Assembly (NCBI GenBank): GCA_019694515.1
Contig: JAIBBU010000027.1
Coordinates: 1-43,199, forward strand
Direction: 5' to 3'
Source of the DNA: Oligoflexia bacterium
Lineage (GTDB): Bacteria; Bdellovibrionota_C; UBA2361; JBGSMV01
DNA length: 43,199 nt
Each line of letters begins with the position of its first letter. The stretch's first letter is position 1. A program made the translations under genes and the position numbers. A model generated the notes under the pieces. The model ran no database searches, had not been told where the DNA came from, and saw only the letters and a program-made list of their open reading frames with translations. Positions 7,210 to 16,898 of this stretch are shown here, one piece after another.

Positions 7210-9024
7210 ATGCGTGCCCAGACCCTGCCACTCTTTGACTATGCCACGCGCGCCGTGGGTCAAAGCTCGCACCATTTATTTTGCTCAAAATCGCGCTCCT
7301 TTAGGCTGGTCGGCTTAACGCTTTTTTGTCTGCTTTGGACCGGATTAATTTTGTTCCGCCTCTTCAGTCTCCAGATCGCAAATTTCGAAACCTGGCAGGA
7401 ATGGGCGCTCAAGGAACATTTTAAGGAGGTCATCGTGGCCTCCGAGCGCGGTGCTATTTATGACCGTAACGGCAATCTCATGGCGGTCTCCGTTCCCGCT
7501 GGATCGATCTATGTGCGTCCCCGTCAGGTCCGTGATAGGGCCGATGTTGCCAAACGCTTAGCGGCGCTGATTGAAATACCGCGCGCCGAGATTGAGAAGA
7601 AACTTTCTGGCACAGAACCCTTTATTTGGATTAAGCGTCAAATTCCCCGTGCTCTGGCCGAACAGGTGCAGGCTTTGAATCTCCCCGGCATCGGTTCGAT
7701 TATGGAGGCGCGCCGTTACTATCCCTATAATCAGGCCGCGAGTTCGTTGATTGGCATGGTGGGGGTTGATGGCAAGGGTCTTTCCGGACTCGAGGCCACC
7801 CATGAAAACATTCTGCACACCGATCACCTTCGCACCAAGGTCACCCGCGATGCCTATGGTAAAGTTCTCGAGCTCGATCCCGACTTGAATTCTGAGTTCA
7901 AGCTGCCCAAAGGCTCGTCGTTGGCGCTGACCCTTGATGCCTCAATCCAGATGATCGTCGACGAGGAATTGGCGGCCGGTCAAACCGAAAACAACGCCAA
8001 AGCCGGCATGGCCGTAATGATTGATGCCGACACCGGAGAGATTCTAGCACTTGGTCAATCGCCCGGAGAAAATTTCAACGAAAACAAAAAACGCAGCGGC
8101 AAGAGTCTGCACAACATGATCGCAGAATCAGTCTTTGAGCCGGGTTCGATCATGAAGCCGGTGGTGGCGGCCGCGGCGCTGGAAAGAAAAGCATTCTCTC
8201 CGAATGAGCTGGTAGACTGCGAGGGCGGCCGGTTCTTCTTCGCGGCCCACACCATTAAGGATGTGCATCCCAACGGTGTGATCTCTTTTCGTGATGTAGT
8301 AGTGCGCTCTTCCAATATCGGCATGACCAAAATCGGAATGCGGCTGGGCAGCGATCAACTTTTTAGCTTTCTTAAGCTTTTCGGCTTTGGAGGCTCGAGC
8401 GGACTCAATCTGCCGGGCGAGACCTCCGGACTGCTGCGTGATGTCAGCAGTTGGGCCAAGATCGATATCGCCACCCATTCCTTCGGTCAGGGAGTCGCGG
8501 TCACGCCGCTCCAAATGGTGCGCGCCTTCGCCGTCTTCGCTAATGGCGGGAAGCTCCCACAGCTTAGTGTAATCCAGAGCGAGGAGCCTTTTGCACTAAA
8601 GCGCGTGATTTCGGAACGCGCGGCCGCACAGATCAAGGATATGCTTTTCGGGGTCGTGGAAGATCAGCACGGCACGGGCAAGCTGGCATCGATCGACGGT
8701 GTGCGGGTCGGTGGCAAGACCGGGACTGCACAGAAGGCGCGGTCCGGCGGGCGTGGTTACGAAAGCGGATTATATATGGCCTCCTTCGTTGGTTTTGCGG
8801 ATGCCTCCGCTTTAGGCATCGATAAGAAACTAGTCCTCCTGGTTTCGATCGATGAACCCCATGGCAAATCGATTTATGGCGGCGCGGTGGCAGCGCCGGT
8901 ATTTAAGCGCATCATGCAGCGCACCCTGCATTATCTGAGCACCCGTAACGAATTGAGTTCTCCGGTTGAACGGGCTAAGATCCAATCCGGTAATATTCTT
9001 AATGTGAGCCAGGAGCAGCTTTAG
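7210..9024 (+). CDS. ftsI: Septal peptidoglycan transpeptidase (penicillin-binding protein FtsI/PBP3)
   Basis: Cross-links new peptidoglycan at the septum, working with FtsW. One N-terminal membrane anchor lies at ~residues 32-55. A PBP dimerisation domain follows (~75-250), then the transpeptidase domain with all three active-site motifs: SIMK (S313-K316), SSN (367-369) and KTG (503-505, in GGKTGTAQ). The length of 604 aa is normal for a class B PBP, and no PASTA domains follow. The start at 7210 has no clear Shine-Dalgarno, and a start-stop pair ATGTAG sits 9 nt before it, so the exact start is less certain than the gene. It lies between ftsL and murE in the usual order. Confidence 0.95.
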   Translation: MRAQTLPLFDYATRAVGQSSHHLFCSKSRSFRLVGLTLFCLLWTGLILFRLFSLQIANFETWQEWALKEHFKEVIVASERGAIYDRNGNLMAVSVPAGSIYVRPRQVRDRADVAKRLAALIEIPRAEIEKKLSGTEPFIWIKRQIPRALAEQVQALNLPGIGSIMEARRYYPYNQAASSLIGMVGVDGKGLSGLEATHENILHTDHLRTKVTRDAYGKVLELDPDLNSEFKLPKGSSLALTLDASIQMIVDEELAAGQTENNAKAGMAVMIDADTGEILALGQSPGENFNENKKRSGKSLHNMIAESVFEPGSIMKPVVAAAALERKAFSPNELVDCEGGRFFFAAHTIKDVHPNGVISFRDVVVRSSNIGMTKIGMRLGSDQLFSFLKLFGFGGSSGLNLPGETSGLLRDVSSWAKIDIATHSFGQGVAVTPLQMVRAFAVFANGGKLPQLSVIQSEEPFALKRVISERAAAQIKDMLFGVVEDQHGTGKLASIDGVRVGGKTGTAQKARSGGRGYESGLYMASFVGFADASALGIDKKLVLLVSIDEPHGKSIYGGAVAAPVFKRIMQRTLHYLSTRNELSSPVERAKIQSGNILNVSQEQL

Positions 9025-9056
9025 CGCGGTCGTAAGCTGTCTTTATGGCAATCTGA

Positions 9057-10547
9057 ATGTCATTCTTAGAAGGCAATTTCTCCCTACACACCCTCGCTGC
9101 AGCTCTTGGAGCGCAGCCAGTGAACTGCCTGCCGGACGAAATCAAGATCTCATCGGTTACCTTTGACAGCAGGAAAGTAATCCCGGGCAGTCTGTTTACC
9201 GCACTGCGCGGCGTCAGCTCCGATGGGCATGCATTCGTGGAGCAAGCATTTCAATCCGGTGCAGCAGCGGCCGTAGTCGAAGATGGGGCGGTGTTGGGCG
9301 GCAGGCCTGGGCTGATCGTGGGGGACTCAAGGCGCGCCGTAAGTCGGCTGGCAGCGACCTGGACCGGTGAGCTCTCCAAGCGCTTTCGCACTATTGGGGT
9401 GACTGGAACCAACGGCAAGACCACCACCGTTTGGCTGCTCTTCCACGCGCTCAACCATTTAGGGCAGCAGGCTTTCAGAGTCGGGACCTTGGGCGCTGCG
9501 GTAGACGGAGCTTTCGATCTGGAAGGCAGCTTGACCACCCCCGATCCTTTTTCACTGCATGCTCTTTTCGCGCGTGCCAAGGCCGCGGGCGCTACCGATT
9601 GCGCCATGGAAGCGTCCTCGCATGCCCTAGACCAGCTGCGGGTCGAAGAGATCGGATTCGATGTGGGGGTGTTTACCAACCTGACCCATGATCATCTCGA
9701 TTACCACAAGACCATGGAGCATTATTTCCAATCTAAGCTCCATCTCTTTGAACTCTTGCTCGCGAAGCCGGAGGGGCTGAGACGGGCCGTAGTCAATTTG
9801 GATGATCCTTACGGCGTGCAGCTGCTTACGCGTCTGCCGGCGGGGCTGCAAACTTACACTTTTGGCTTTGCCGAGGGCGCTGATTTTCAGATCAAGGAAT
9901 TCAAGCAGGCGCTGCACGGATCGCGCTTTCGGATCTTTACACGTACTGGTGCCTTCGAGATCGAGACCGCTTTCGTTGGCAGATACAATGCGCAGAATCT
10001 TACCGCTGCATTTGCGGCACTGAGTAGCTGTGGATACGAGCGCGCAGAACTGGCGCGAGTCTTCAAAGCACTGCCGCAGGTTCCCGGACGGCTGGAAAGC
10101 TGTGGCAACGAGAAGATCGGTCTCTTTGTAGACTATGCGCACACTCCCGATGCGCTGCAGAATGCCTTGGGGTGTCTGCGTGACTTGGCGAAGGGACAAC
10201 TTTGGGTGGTTTTCGGGTGCGGCGGAGATCGTGACCGCACCAAACGCCCGGAGATGGGCAAAATCGCCCGAAAGCTGGCCGATCGGGTGGTCGTGACCTC
10301 CGATAATCCGCGCACCGAGGAGCCGGGGACGATTATCGCTGAGATCTTAGCGGGGCAGGCGGTCGCCGATATTGTGGAGGTCGACCGTGAAAAAGCAATT
10401 CGGCGCGCTGTGTTTGAGGCCGCGCCCGGGGATGTCATTCTTATAGCTGGTAAAGGTCATGAAAATTATCAGATTATAGGTTCTGCCAAGCGCCATTTCT
10501 CAGATGTTGAAATTGCTAGAGCGGCGCTGGAATCGAGGGGCATTTAG
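9057..10547 (+). CDS. murE: UDP-N-acetylmuramoyl-tripeptide synthetase MurE (meso-DAP type)
   Basis: Cytoplasmic ATP-dependent ligase adding the third residue of the stem peptide to UDP-MurNAc-L-Ala-D-Glu. The ATP loop is GVTGTNGKTTT (~residues 111-121). The motif DNPR (~416-419, in SDNPRTEEP) is the signature of enzymes that add meso-diaminopimelate rather than lysine, supporting Gram-negative-type peptidoglycan. The length of 496 aa is typical. A four-codon frame ATGGCAATCTGA directly abuts the start ATG, which is probably accidental. The stop TAG overlaps the murF GTG start by 1 base, indicating coupling. Confidence 0.97.
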   Translation: MSFLEGNFSLHTLAAALGAQPVNCLPDEIKISSVTFDSRKVIPGSLFTALRGVSSDGHAFVEQAFQSGAAAAVVEDGAVLGGRPGLIVGDSRRAVSRLAATWTGELSKRFRTIGVTGTNGKTTTVWLLFHALNHLGQQAFRVGTLGAAVDGAFDLEGSLTTPDPFSLHALFARAKAAGATDCAMEASSHALDQLRVEEIGFDVGVFTNLTHDHLDYHKTMEHYFQSKLHLFELLLAKPEGLRRAVVNLDDPYGVQLLTRLPAGLQTYTFGFAEGADFQIKEFKQALHGSRFRIFTRTGAFEIETAFVGRYNAQNLTAAFAALSSCGYERAELARVFKALPQVPGRLESCGNEKIGLFVDYAHTPDALQNALGCLRDLAKGQLWVVFGCGGDRDRTKRPEMGKIARKLADRVVVTSDNPRTEEPGTIIAEILAGQAVADIVEVDREKAIRRAVFEAAPGDVILIAGKGHENYQIIGSAKRHFSDVEIARAALESRGI

Positions 10548-11956
10548 TGATCGCGCTTAGTCGGACCAAGCTGGTTGAAGTTGTTAACGGGGAAGTTAAG
10601 CCCTCTACGACGCGGCTTAACTTTAGCGGATTGGAATTTGACTCCCGGGCGATCCGTGGAGGCGAACTTTTCGTGGCCCTAAAGGGCGCGGCTTCCCATG
10701 GCCACGCCTTTTTGGGGGAGGCATTCAAGCGCGGCGCGGCGCTGTTCTTGGTTGAAGACCCTAAGCTGCTCGACACTTTCGAGGAGCCCGAACGCCTGGT
10801 CGTAGTTAAAGATACGCTCACTGCTTTCTCCGCTCTCGCGTCGTTTTGGCGCGCTGAGCTTGGCACTCCGATCATCGCGGTAACCGGCTCGGTTGGTAAA
10901 ACCACAGTTAAGGAGATGTGCGCGGCGCTGTTAGCTTCGCAGAGTCGCGGAGCATATTCGCAGAAGAGCTTTAACAATCATGTCGGTGTGCCGTACACCC
11001 TGTGCCGTATTGCTCCGGAACATAAGTGGGCCGTAATTGAAGTCGGCATGAACCACGCCGGTGAGATTCGCGTCCTCACAGAGCTGATTAAGCCGGATGT
11101 GGCGGTCGTCTCCACGATTGCCCCGGCACATATAGAGTTCTTTAAGGACATCGCTGGGATCGTGGATGCCAAATTAGAGATCACCACCGGGCTGAAGCCC
11201 GGGGCGACGCTGATCATAAATCATGACAGCCCCGAGTTACTCGCTGGCATTGCCCGGCATGATCTGAAGGGCTTAAGGCTCAAACGCTTTGGCCATTCCG
11301 AGGGATTAGAGGCGCGCGTTTCAGGGGAGCAGTCGCTCGGTTTTGACGGGATTAAGTTCGGGTTGGAGCTTGAAGGCCAAGCGGTATCGATCGAGATGGC
11401 GGTCTTAGGAACGCATAACGCGATGAACGCGGCCTGCGCGGCGCTGGCTGTGAAGAGTCTATTCCCGGAGCTGCCGGTCGACGCAATTCGCGCTGGTCTT
11501 AATTCCTATAAGGCGCCGCTGATGCGGCTGAATTTACTGGCGCTGGCGGATGGACGGCATGTCCTGGATGATTCTTATAACGCTAACCCTGCTTCAATGC
11601 AGGCTGCGCTTGAGATCGCGAAAGACCTGCTGAGTTCCGGCATCCGGACTGGGCTGATTCTGGGGGATATGCTTGAGCTCGGCAGCGAGTCTTCAAAATA
11701 CCATCTAGAGCTGGCGGATCAGGCGGCCGCTGTCAATCCGGCCTTTGTGATCTATGTAGGAAGCCATGGCGGGGCGGTTGTTGGAAGGTTGATTGAAAAG
11801 GGGATTCAGGCTTTTAAGGCGGAAACGCCGGAAAGTGCGGCTCACACCGCTCTTAAAATGCCTTTCGATCTCTTACTTGTGAAGGCCTCGCGTGGTATAG
11901 GTTTAGATCGCTCAGTAAAGACTTTAGTAGAAAAATCCCAGGGCAATCCGGCGTAA
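10547..11956 (+). CDS. murF: UDP-N-acetylmuramoyl-tripeptide--D-alanyl-D-alanine ligase
   Basis: Adds D-Ala-D-Ala to the UDP-MurNAc-tripeptide, finishing the cytoplasmic pentapeptide precursor. The GTG start at 10547 shares one base with the murE stop (TAGTG). The ATP loop VTGSVGKTT lies at ~residues 112-120. The later FNNHVGVPYTLCR, EVGMNHAGEI and LDDSYNANPASM segments are family signatures. The length of 469 aa is near the E. coli protein (452). It is the fifth of ten genes in an apparently continuous dcw transcript; mraY follows 6 bp after its stop. Confidence 0.97.
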   Translation: MIALSRTKLVEVVNGEVKPSTTRLNFSGLEFDSRAIRGGELFVALKGAASHGHAFLGEAFKRGAALFLVEDPKLLDTFEEPERLVVVKDTLTAFSALASFWRAELGTPIIAVTGSVGKTTVKEMCAALLASQSRGAYSQKSFNNHVGVPYTLCRIAPEHKWAVIEVGMNHAGEIRVLTELIKPDVAVVSTIAPAHIEFFKDIAGIVDAKLEITTGLKPGATLIINHDSPELLAGIARHDLKGLRLKRFGHSEGLEARVSGEQSLGFDGIKFGLELEGQAVSIEMAVLGTHNAMNAACAALAVKSLFPELPVDAIRAGLNSYKAPLMRLNLLALADGRHVLDDSYNANPASMQAALEIAKDLLSSGIRTGLILGDMLELGSESSKYHLELADQAAAVNPAFVIYVGSHGGAVVGRLIEKGIQAFKAETPESAAHTALKMPFDLLLVKASRGIGLDRSVKTLVEKSQGNPA

Positions 11957-11962
11957 ATTTGC

Positions 11963-13039
11963 ATGCTTTATCATTTGCTTTTTCCTCTGCACGTTGTTTA
12001 CAGCTGGCTTAACGTTTTCCGTTACATCACCTTCCGGGCGATGCTGGCATTTCTTATTTCTTTCGCTTTCGTGTTGGTGCTGCAGCCGGTTTTTATTCGC
12101 AAGCTTAAGAGCTTGGGCCTTAAAGGCCAGCCGATTAGGGATGATGGCCCAAAAGAGCATCACTCCAAGTCCGGTACCCCCACAATGGGGGGCTTGGTGG
12201 TTGTAGTATCGGTGCTCTTTTCCTCATTACTGCTCGCTGATCTAACCAATATTTATGTTTGGATCACCCTGGCGGTGATGAGCGCTTACTCTACCATCGG
12301 GTTTATCGACGATTGGCGGAAGATCACTCAGCAGAATTCTAAGGGTCTTTCCGAAAAGCAGAAATTGCTTTCACAGCTCGGAGTAGGGATCGCGGCAGGG
12401 CTGCTTCTGATGCTGCTCGGCTTTAACTCCTCGGTTACGATTCCCTTCGTCAAGGGCATGACCTTTGAACTAAGTCTGCTGTTTATTCTTTTCGTAGCAT
12501 TGGTGGTGGTGGGGACTTCGAATGCTGTGAACTTGACCGATGGGTTGGATGGGTTAGCGATCGGTCCGGTGATGTCAGTTGCCGTCACTTACGCCATCTT
12601 CGCGTACGTAACGGGCAATATCAAAACCGCGGAATACCTGGGCCTCGATTACGTTGCGGGCAGCGGCGAGCTGACGATTGTGCTGGCGGCAATTTTCGCG
12701 GCCGGTTTGGGGTTTCTTTGGTACAACACCTTTCCCGCATCCGTTTTTATGGGAGATCTCGGCGCGCTGGGGCTCGGTGCCGTGCTCGGTATTATTGCGA
12801 TCCTGGTAAAGCAAGAAGTTGCCTTGGTTATCGCCGGGGGCGTATTCGTGATGGAGGCGCTGTCAGTTATAATTCAGCGCTATTCCTATAAAATGACAGG
12901 GCGCCGCGTCTTTCGCATGGCCCCGATCCATCATCATTTTGAGCTTAAAGGCTGGGCGGAGCCGAAGATTATAGTGCGGTTTTGGATTATCTCGATCGTG
13001 CTCGCTCTGATATCACTTACTTCTCTCAAACTCCGATGA
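11963..13039 (+). CDS. mraY: Phospho-N-acetylmuramoyl-pentapeptide transferase MraY
   Basis: Integral inner-membrane enzyme that transfers phospho-MurNAc-pentapeptide to undecaprenyl phosphate, giving lipid I. About ten membrane segments are evident. Catalytic and signature segments are GTPTMGG (~71-77), FIDDWRK (~114-120, paired aspartates), NAVNLTDGLDGLA (~190-202) and MAPIHHHFELKGW (~320-332). The length of 358 aa equals the family norm (360). Its TGA overlaps the murD ATG as ATGA. Confidence 0.97.
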   Translation: MLYHLLFPLHVVYSWLNVFRYITFRAMLAFLISFAFVLVLQPVFIRKLKSLGLKGQPIRDDGPKEHHSKSGTPTMGGLVVVVSVLFSSLLLADLTNIYVWITLAVMSAYSTIGFIDDWRKITQQNSKGLSEKQKLLSQLGVGIAAGLLLMLLGFNSSVTIPFVKGMTFELSLLFILFVALVVVGTSNAVNLTDGLDGLAIGPVMSVAVTYAIFAYVTGNIKTAEYLGLDYVAGSGELTIVLAAIFAAGLGFLWYNTFPASVFMGDLGALGLGAVLGIIAILVKQEVALVIAGGVFVMEALSVIIQRYSYKMTGRRVFRMAPIHHHFELKGWAEPKIIVRFWIISIVLALISLTSLKLR

Positions 13040-14529
13040 ACCTGCGTGATGAACTAGCAAAGATCCGTTCTCAAAAAGGCCGTGTATTAGTTGTGGGTCT
13101 GGGAATTAGCGGCATTGAAGCGGCCCGCTTCCTGGCGCGCGCCGGAATCACGCCGATCGTGGTCGAACGTGAGGCCGAGGAGAGCTACCGCAAGAAATCG
13201 AAGCTGTATTCGGAGATCTCAAAACTTAGGGAGCTGGGAGCCGAGCTGCATTTTGGCACAGACGGGGAGAAGGTCACGGCATTGCTGGACGGTGTAACGC
13301 TGGCCGTGCTCAGTCCTGGAGTCTCGCTGGAGTCCGCTGTAGCGGGAACACTGCGGCGTTATCCAATTAGATTGGTCGGAGAATTGGAGCTGGGAGTCGA
13401 GCTGCGTGGTGTGCCGGCATTAGTAGTCACAGGCAGCAACGGCAAGAGCACCACGGTAAACCTGATGCACGCGATGTTGATGGCGGGCGGCTTTGAATCG
13501 ACCTTGTGCGGCAATATCGGCACGCCGGTGATTGCTGCAGTCGATCCGAACTTCGAGGCAACGGGGACCCCCGCTAATACATATCAGGTGGTCGAGGCTT
13601 CGAGCTACCAGCTGGAGATTTGCGCGGTCATGCGCCCCAAGATCGCCGCACTGCTAAATGTCTCAGATAATCACCTGGAACGTCACGGCACGATGGAGCG
13701 CTATCTTAACTGCAAGGCGCGCATCTTCGAAAATCAGCAGCGTGAAGATTTTGCGCTGCTAAATTACGACGATGCGCGGGTTCGAGCGCTGGCACCCCGC
13801 TTGAAAGCTCAAATTATCTGGATTGGACAGAATCCTGAGGTCTTGAAATGCGATGCGGGTGCATTAATTAAGTACGATCCTAAATCGTCTGTAGACGCGA
13901 TCCACCTTAAGCTTCCGGGGCACGCTCCCGAAGAGGTGAGCGTCTCGGGGAGTCCGCTTATGGGGGCGCACAATCGCTACAATTTCGCCTTTGCATTTTC
14001 TGCCGCCAAGCTTTGCGGAGTGCCGACACAAAAGCTGCTCGAGGTTGTGAGCAGCTTCAAAACCTTGGAGCACCGGCTGGAATTTATTCCAGGTACCGGC
14101 AGACTAATTATCAATGATTCAAAATCTACCACCGTGGCTGCTTCCGTAGCAGCTTTGCAGGCGGTGCGAGCCCAGTTCCCGGAGCGGCACGTAGTCGTGA
14201 TGTTGGGCGGTTTAGCCAAGGCCGGAGCCTGGGATCCGCTGATGCAGCTGATTAAACGGGATAGCCCCTCAGCAACTCGGGTGATATGCTTCGGCCAGGA
14301 TGCCTCGTTAGTCGCGAGCCATTGCCGGGCGCACGCTGTAGAGCATGCAGTCTCGGGTGGGGTCGCGGACGCTACGGCCCAGGCGCTTGGCATGAGCCGT
14401 AAGGAGGATCTGGTGTTATTCAGCCCGGGATGCGCGAGCTTTGATGAGTTTCGCGACTTCGAGGAGCGCGGCGCCTTTTTTAAGCGTTGTGCCCTGGAAA
14501 GTGCCGGCGCCGCCGGAGTACATCCCTAA
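13036..14529 (+). CDS. murD: UDP-N-acetylmuramoyl-L-alanine--D-glutamate ligase
   Basis: Adds D-glutamate to UDP-MurNAc-L-Ala. The start is taken as the ATG at 13036, which overlaps the mraY stop (ATGA). A TTG-initiated version 18 codons longer would lie inside mraY. The N-terminal Rossmann motif VLVVGLGISG (~18-27) binds the UDP moiety, and VTGSNGKST (~134-142) is the ATP loop. NVSDNHLERHG and LINDSKSTT (~355-363) are further Mur-ligase signatures. At 497 aa it is somewhat longer than E. coli MurD (438), with extra residues mostly in the N-terminal domain and between domains. Confidence 0.95.
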   Translation: MNLRDELAKIRSQKGRVLVVGLGISGIEAARFLARAGITPIVVEREAEESYRKKSKLYSEISKLRELGAELHFGTDGEKVTALLDGVTLAVLSPGVSLESAVAGTLRRYPIRLVGELELGVELRGVPALVVTGSNGKSTTVNLMHAMLMAGGFESTLCGNIGTPVIAAVDPNFEATGTPANTYQVVEASSYQLEICAVMRPKIAALLNVSDNHLERHGTMERYLNCKARIFENQQREDFALLNYDDARVRALAPRLKAQIIWIGQNPEVLKCDAGALIKYDPKSSVDAIHLKLPGHAPEEVSVSGSPLMGAHNRYNFAFAFSAAKLCGVPTQKLLEVVSSFKTLEHRLEFIPGTGRLIINDSKSTTVAASVAALQAVRAQFPERHVVVMLGGLAKAGAWDPLMQLIKRDSPSATRVICFGQDASLVASHCRAHAVEHAVSGGVADATAQALGMSRKEDLVLFSPGCASFDEFRDFEERGAFFKRCALESAGAAGVHP

Positions 14530-14559
14530 AGGTTTGGTTCCGGAAAGGACCTTGGCTGC

Positions 14560-15741
14560 ATGAGTTCCGTCGCTCAGAAGAATCTAAGACCACCATTGTT
14601 TGTTGATAACCTGCTGGTTAGCGCAGTTGTGCTGCTGGTGGGGATCAGCTTGGTGATGATCTATTCCACCACAGCGATAGTTTCGCAGGAACATTTCGGC
14701 GATGCTTTTTACTACGTGAAGCGGCAGGGCGCAGCGGCCCTGGTCGGCTTGATCCTGATGCTGCTTTGCTCGCGACTCGACATTGAGCTTTTGCGGCGCA
14801 TCTCTCCGGTATTGTTGCCGATCGCTTTATTTCTCTTGGTTTTGATCCAGATCCCGGGGTTGGGTGATGCCGCTGGAGGTGCAAAGCGCTGGGTCAATTT
14901 AGGTTTCATGCGTTTTCAACCGGGCGAGTTCTGTAAGCTGCTCTTTGTGATCTTTATGGCAGGCTACCTGGCACGGCAGGAGCGTACTATCCACACTTTT
15001 GTTGACGGAATCATCAAACCGATCGCCCTGGTAACTCTGGCAGCCGCACTATTTTTAGCGCAGCCCGACTTTGGCAGCACCGTGATCGTTTTTAGCGTCG
15101 TGCTTTGCATGATGGCCGTTTCAGGGGTGCGGCTAATATATTTAGGCGCGGGCGCCGGGTTAATCGTTTTGGCGCTGGCCTCGCTGGTAGTCATTTCGCC
15201 TTATCGCCTCAAGCGCATCGTGAGCTTCCTTTCCCCATGGTCTGATCCATCGGGCAAAGGATACCAGCTGATCCAATCCCTAATCGCCATCGGCACCGGC
15301 CAGTTATTTGGCGTCGGTTTGGGCGAGAGCAAGCAGAAATTATTTTACCTGCCCGCGGCGCATACTGATTTCATTTTTTCGATGGTGGCGGAAGAGCTTG
15401 GCTTCATTGGCGGCGCTGCCTTGGTACTGCTATTTCTGGTCGTATTATGGCGCGGCTTGGCGCTATCTAAGCTGGTGATCGAGGACACTTTTGCTTTCTC
15501 GCTGGCAGTCGGATTAACGATGCTGATCGTCGCTCCGGCACTACTTAACATCGGAGTCGTAACTGGGCTGCTTCCGACCAAGGGAATGGTATTGCCGCTA
15601 GTGGGATACGGGGGGTCAAGTTTGATCGCATCCCTCGTGGCGCTTGGACTGCTTCTCGCGATCGGACGCTCGGTGCAGCGCTCCGGCATCGTAGCCCGGG
15701 CTTCGGTCCCAGGAGCATTGCTCGATGCGCGCTCCCGCTGA
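14560..15741 (+). CDS. ftsW: Septal peptidoglycan glycosyltransferase FtsW
   Basis: SEDS-family membrane enzyme that polymerises lipid II at the division septum in partnership with FtsI. About ten hydrophobic membrane segments are present in 393 aa. Family signatures visible are AGGAKRWVNLGFMRFQPGEF (~107-126), LAQPDFGSTVIVF (~165-177) and the C-terminal PLVGYGGSSLIASL (~346-359). GGAAAGGA-type purine stretch GGAAAGGA at 14542-14549 precedes the ATG by about 10 nt. The FtsW rather than RodA assignment rests on location within the dcw cluster. It overlaps murG by 17 bp. Confidence 0.95.
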   Translation: MSSVAQKNLRPPLFVDNLLVSAVVLLVGISLVMIYSTTAIVSQEHFGDAFYYVKRQGAAALVGLILMLLCSRLDIELLRRISPVLLPIALFLLVLIQIPGLGDAAGGAKRWVNLGFMRFQPGEFCKLLFVIFMAGYLARQERTIHTFVDGIIKPIALVTLAAALFLAQPDFGSTVIVFSVVLCMMAVSGVRLIYLGAGAGLIVLALASLVVISPYRLKRIVSFLSPWSDPSGKGYQLIQSLIAIGTGQLFGVGLGESKQKLFYLPAAHTDFIFSMVAEELGFIGGAALVLLFLVVLWRGLALSKLVIEDTFAFSLAVGLTMLIVAPALLNIGVVTGLLPTKGMVLPLVGYGGSSLIASLVALGLLLAIGRSVQRSGIVARASVPGALLDARSR

Positions 15742-16828
15742 TCCACCCAGAATTCTGATTGCGGCAAGCGGCACTGGAGGACATCTGTTCCCGGCTCTTT
15801 TTATTGCTAAAAAAATTAGGGCGCTTTCGCCCACCGCTGAAGTGGCCTTTGTCGGCTCCGGCCGTCCCCTCGAGATCGAAATCTTGGGGAAAAGTGGATT
15901 TCCGCTGCATCGCATCCGGGCCGTCGGGGTCAAGCGCTTGGGGCTGCGCGGTTTCGTGGATTTCATGCTGAAACTTCCGCTAACCTTGCTTGATGTATGG
16001 AAGCTGCTGGGAGCATTCTCGCCCGATGCCGTCATTGGGGTGGGGGGCTACGTCTCGGTCTTCCCAGTGCTTTTGGGCAGACTCCGCAAGATCCCAAGCT
16101 GGATCCATGAAGCCGAGATTAATCCGGGGCTGGCTAATCGGGTTTTGTCATTATTTGCCTCGCGGGTCTCGGTCTCCTTTGCTGATGCGAAGATTGGCTG
16201 CAAAACGAAAATGGTTTTTACCGGCCAGCCTGTGCGCGACGAACTGCTGAGCCTTGCAGCTCAGCCGAAGAATAATCCGCCGCGTAATATCCTCGTGATG
16301 GGCGGCTCACAGGGCGCGCAGGCTTTAGATCTGGCGGTCAGGGAGCTTGCGCCCTTGCTGCGGGACCGGAATTTAGCGCTGTGGCATCAGTGCCGTCCCG
16401 AAAATGAGGCGCCATTGACCGCACACTACCGCAATACCGGGATCGAGGCCCGCGTCACCAAATTCATCGAAAACAGCGCCGAGGCTTTCGCCTGGAGCGA
16501 TCTGATAATCAGCCGGGCGGGTGCCGGAGCGGTAAGTGAGCTCTCCGTCATCAACATCCCGTGCATCCTCGTTCCTTATCCTTTCGCCCAGGGGAACCAC
16601 CAAAAGCATAATGCCGATACATTAGCTGCGCCGGGAAAGGCTCTAATAGTCGAGGAGGGGAATGAGTTTGTGGCGCGTCTAAGAGGCGCACTCTTAGAGC
16701 TTTTAGAACCAGGTGCATGGCAAAAAATGCGCGCGGCCCCCGGAGTGAGCCGACCGGCCGATGCCGCAAAGGCCATTGCTGCGGGGGCGCTTGAGCTTAT
16801 AGACGGCCCCCGGCTGGGGAACTGCTAA
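15725..16828 (+). CDS. murG: UDP-N-acetylglucosamine--lipid I N-acetylglucosaminyltransferase MurG
   Basis: Membrane-associated GT28 enzyme that adds GlcNAc to lipid I, producing lipid II. The N-terminal GTGGHLFPA loop lies at ~16-24, GVGGYVS near 100, HEAEINPGLANR near 125, and the nucleotide-binding MGGSQGAQALD near 192. The SRAGAGAVSEL and PYPFAQGNHQKHNA segments (~260-300) are the donor-binding signatures. At 367 aa it is normal. GGAG is about 9 nt before the start within ftsW. In many bacteria murC, murB, ddl, ftsQ, ftsA and ftsZ follow; here the cluster ends. Confidence 0.97.
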   Translation: MRAPADPPRILIAASGTGGHLFPALFIAKKIRALSPTAEVAFVGSGRPLEIEILGKSGFPLHRIRAVGVKRLGLRGFVDFMLKLPLTLLDVWKLLGAFSPDAVIGVGGYVSVFPVLLGRLRKIPSWIHEAEINPGLANRVLSLFASRVSVSFADAKIGCKTKMVFTGQPVRDELLSLAAQPKNNPPRNILVMGGSQGAQALDLAVRELAPLLRDRNLALWHQCRPENEAPLTAHYRNTGIEARVTKFIENSAEAFAWSDLIISRAGAGAVSELSVINIPCILVPYPFAQGNHQKHNADTLAAPGKALIVEEGNEFVARLRGALLELLEPGAWQKMRAAPGVSRPADAAKAIAAGALELIDGPRLGNC

Positions 16829-16898
16829 GCATTCGAAGATACTTTATTAAGCACCGCCAAACTGCTTAAATCGAAGCTATCCTTTTTGGGAGTGCAGT

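Noticed and set aside
12982..13035. TTG start for murD within mraY
   Set aside because: It is 18 codons inside mraY; the ATG overlapping the mraY stop as ATGA fits the usual coupling.
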